The notes beneath the pieces were generated by a model. That model made no database searches. It saw nothing but the letters and a program-made list of their open reading frames with translations, and was not told where the DNA came from. A stretch of 64,000 bases of DNA from Dichotomocladium elegans. Its lineage: Eukaryota; Mucoromycota; Mucoromycetes; Mucorales; Lichtheimiaceae. Below, piece after piece: positions 62,658 to 64,000 of this stretch. The position numbers were made by a program, and so were the translations under genes. The stretch spans positions 682,001 through 746,000 of the forward strand of contig JAIXMN010000006.1 of NCBI GenBank assembly GCA_025716815.1, given 5' to 3'. The number at the start of each line of letters is the position of its first letter. Positions within the stretch are counted from its first letter, which is position 1.

Positions 62658-64000
<1,343 letters not shown>

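Overview
The window is nuclear DNA of a filamentous fungus, most likely an early-diverging mould of the Mucoromycota (Mucorales-like). The evidence is an extracellular lipase of the Rhizomucor/Rhizopus type, a Tc1/mariner transposase of the kind common in these fungi, genes with many introns of about 50-200 bases, AT-rich and CT-rich promoters, and fungal-specific proteins (VAC7, ATG15, PEP4, EFG1). Genus and species cannot be fixed from the sequence. There is no operon structure; each gene is spliced separately. Exon joins were worked out by hand from splice signals, reading phase and family alignment. In every housekeeping gene they sum to a whole number of codons.

Layout, left to right. 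0.6-2.2 kb: PP1 catalytic subunit (GLC7, minus). 3.2-3.8 kb: a PH-domain protein. 3.8-7.9 kb: gene-poor. 7.9-8.6 kb: the NAC beta subunit (EGD1, minus). 9.2-9.9 kb: copy A of a dispersed repeat. 10-12.3 kb: gene-poor. 12.3-14.5 kb: malic enzyme. 16.6-17.0 kb: a small Ser-rich protein. 17.6-22.4 kb: SPT6, convergent with transketolase (22.5-25.3 kb, minus). 27.3-29.9 kb: the PP2A scaffold subunit TPD3, convergent with EFG1 (minus). EFG1 shares a 212-base promoter with ATG15 (31.1-32.8 kb). 32.85-33.7 kb: repeat copy B, then gene-poor sequence. 35.6-36.4 kb: an F-box protein. 37.4-38.2 kb: a PRA1-family protein, convergent with VAC7 (38.4-41.1 kb, minus). 43.3-44.6 kb: a small mitochondrial membrane protein and a single-pass membrane protein. 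46.3-47.6 kb: a repeat fragment and a dead Tc1/mariner element. 48.6 kb: COX9-like. 50.1-51.4 kb: quinone reductase ZTA1 (minus). 52.0-55.1 kb: a YGR210C-type GTPase and CK2 beta in tandem. 55.5-56.5 kb: ribosomal P0. 56.7-58.2 kb: secreted lipase (minus). 58.8-60.5 kb: a frameshifted ACH1 pseudogene (minus). 61.4-62.6 kb: a macro-domain hydrolase (minus). From 62.66 kb: vacuolar aspartic protease PEP4, running off the right edge.

Most genes are ordinary housekeeping functions: signalling (PP1, PP2A scaffold, CK2 beta), transcription elongation, ribosome biogenesis and translation, central carbon metabolism, and vacuole/lipid turnover (ATG15, VAC7, PEP4, secreted lipase). I find no gene cluster that looks like an undescribed multi-gene system. 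The unusual features are in gene architecture. About 7 of roughly 98 inferred introns start with GC instead of GT. There is also a group of 19-39-nt exons in the macro-domain gene, a diverged CK2 beta subunit, a degenerating ACH1 copy, and a repeat family present in at least two long copies and one fragment.
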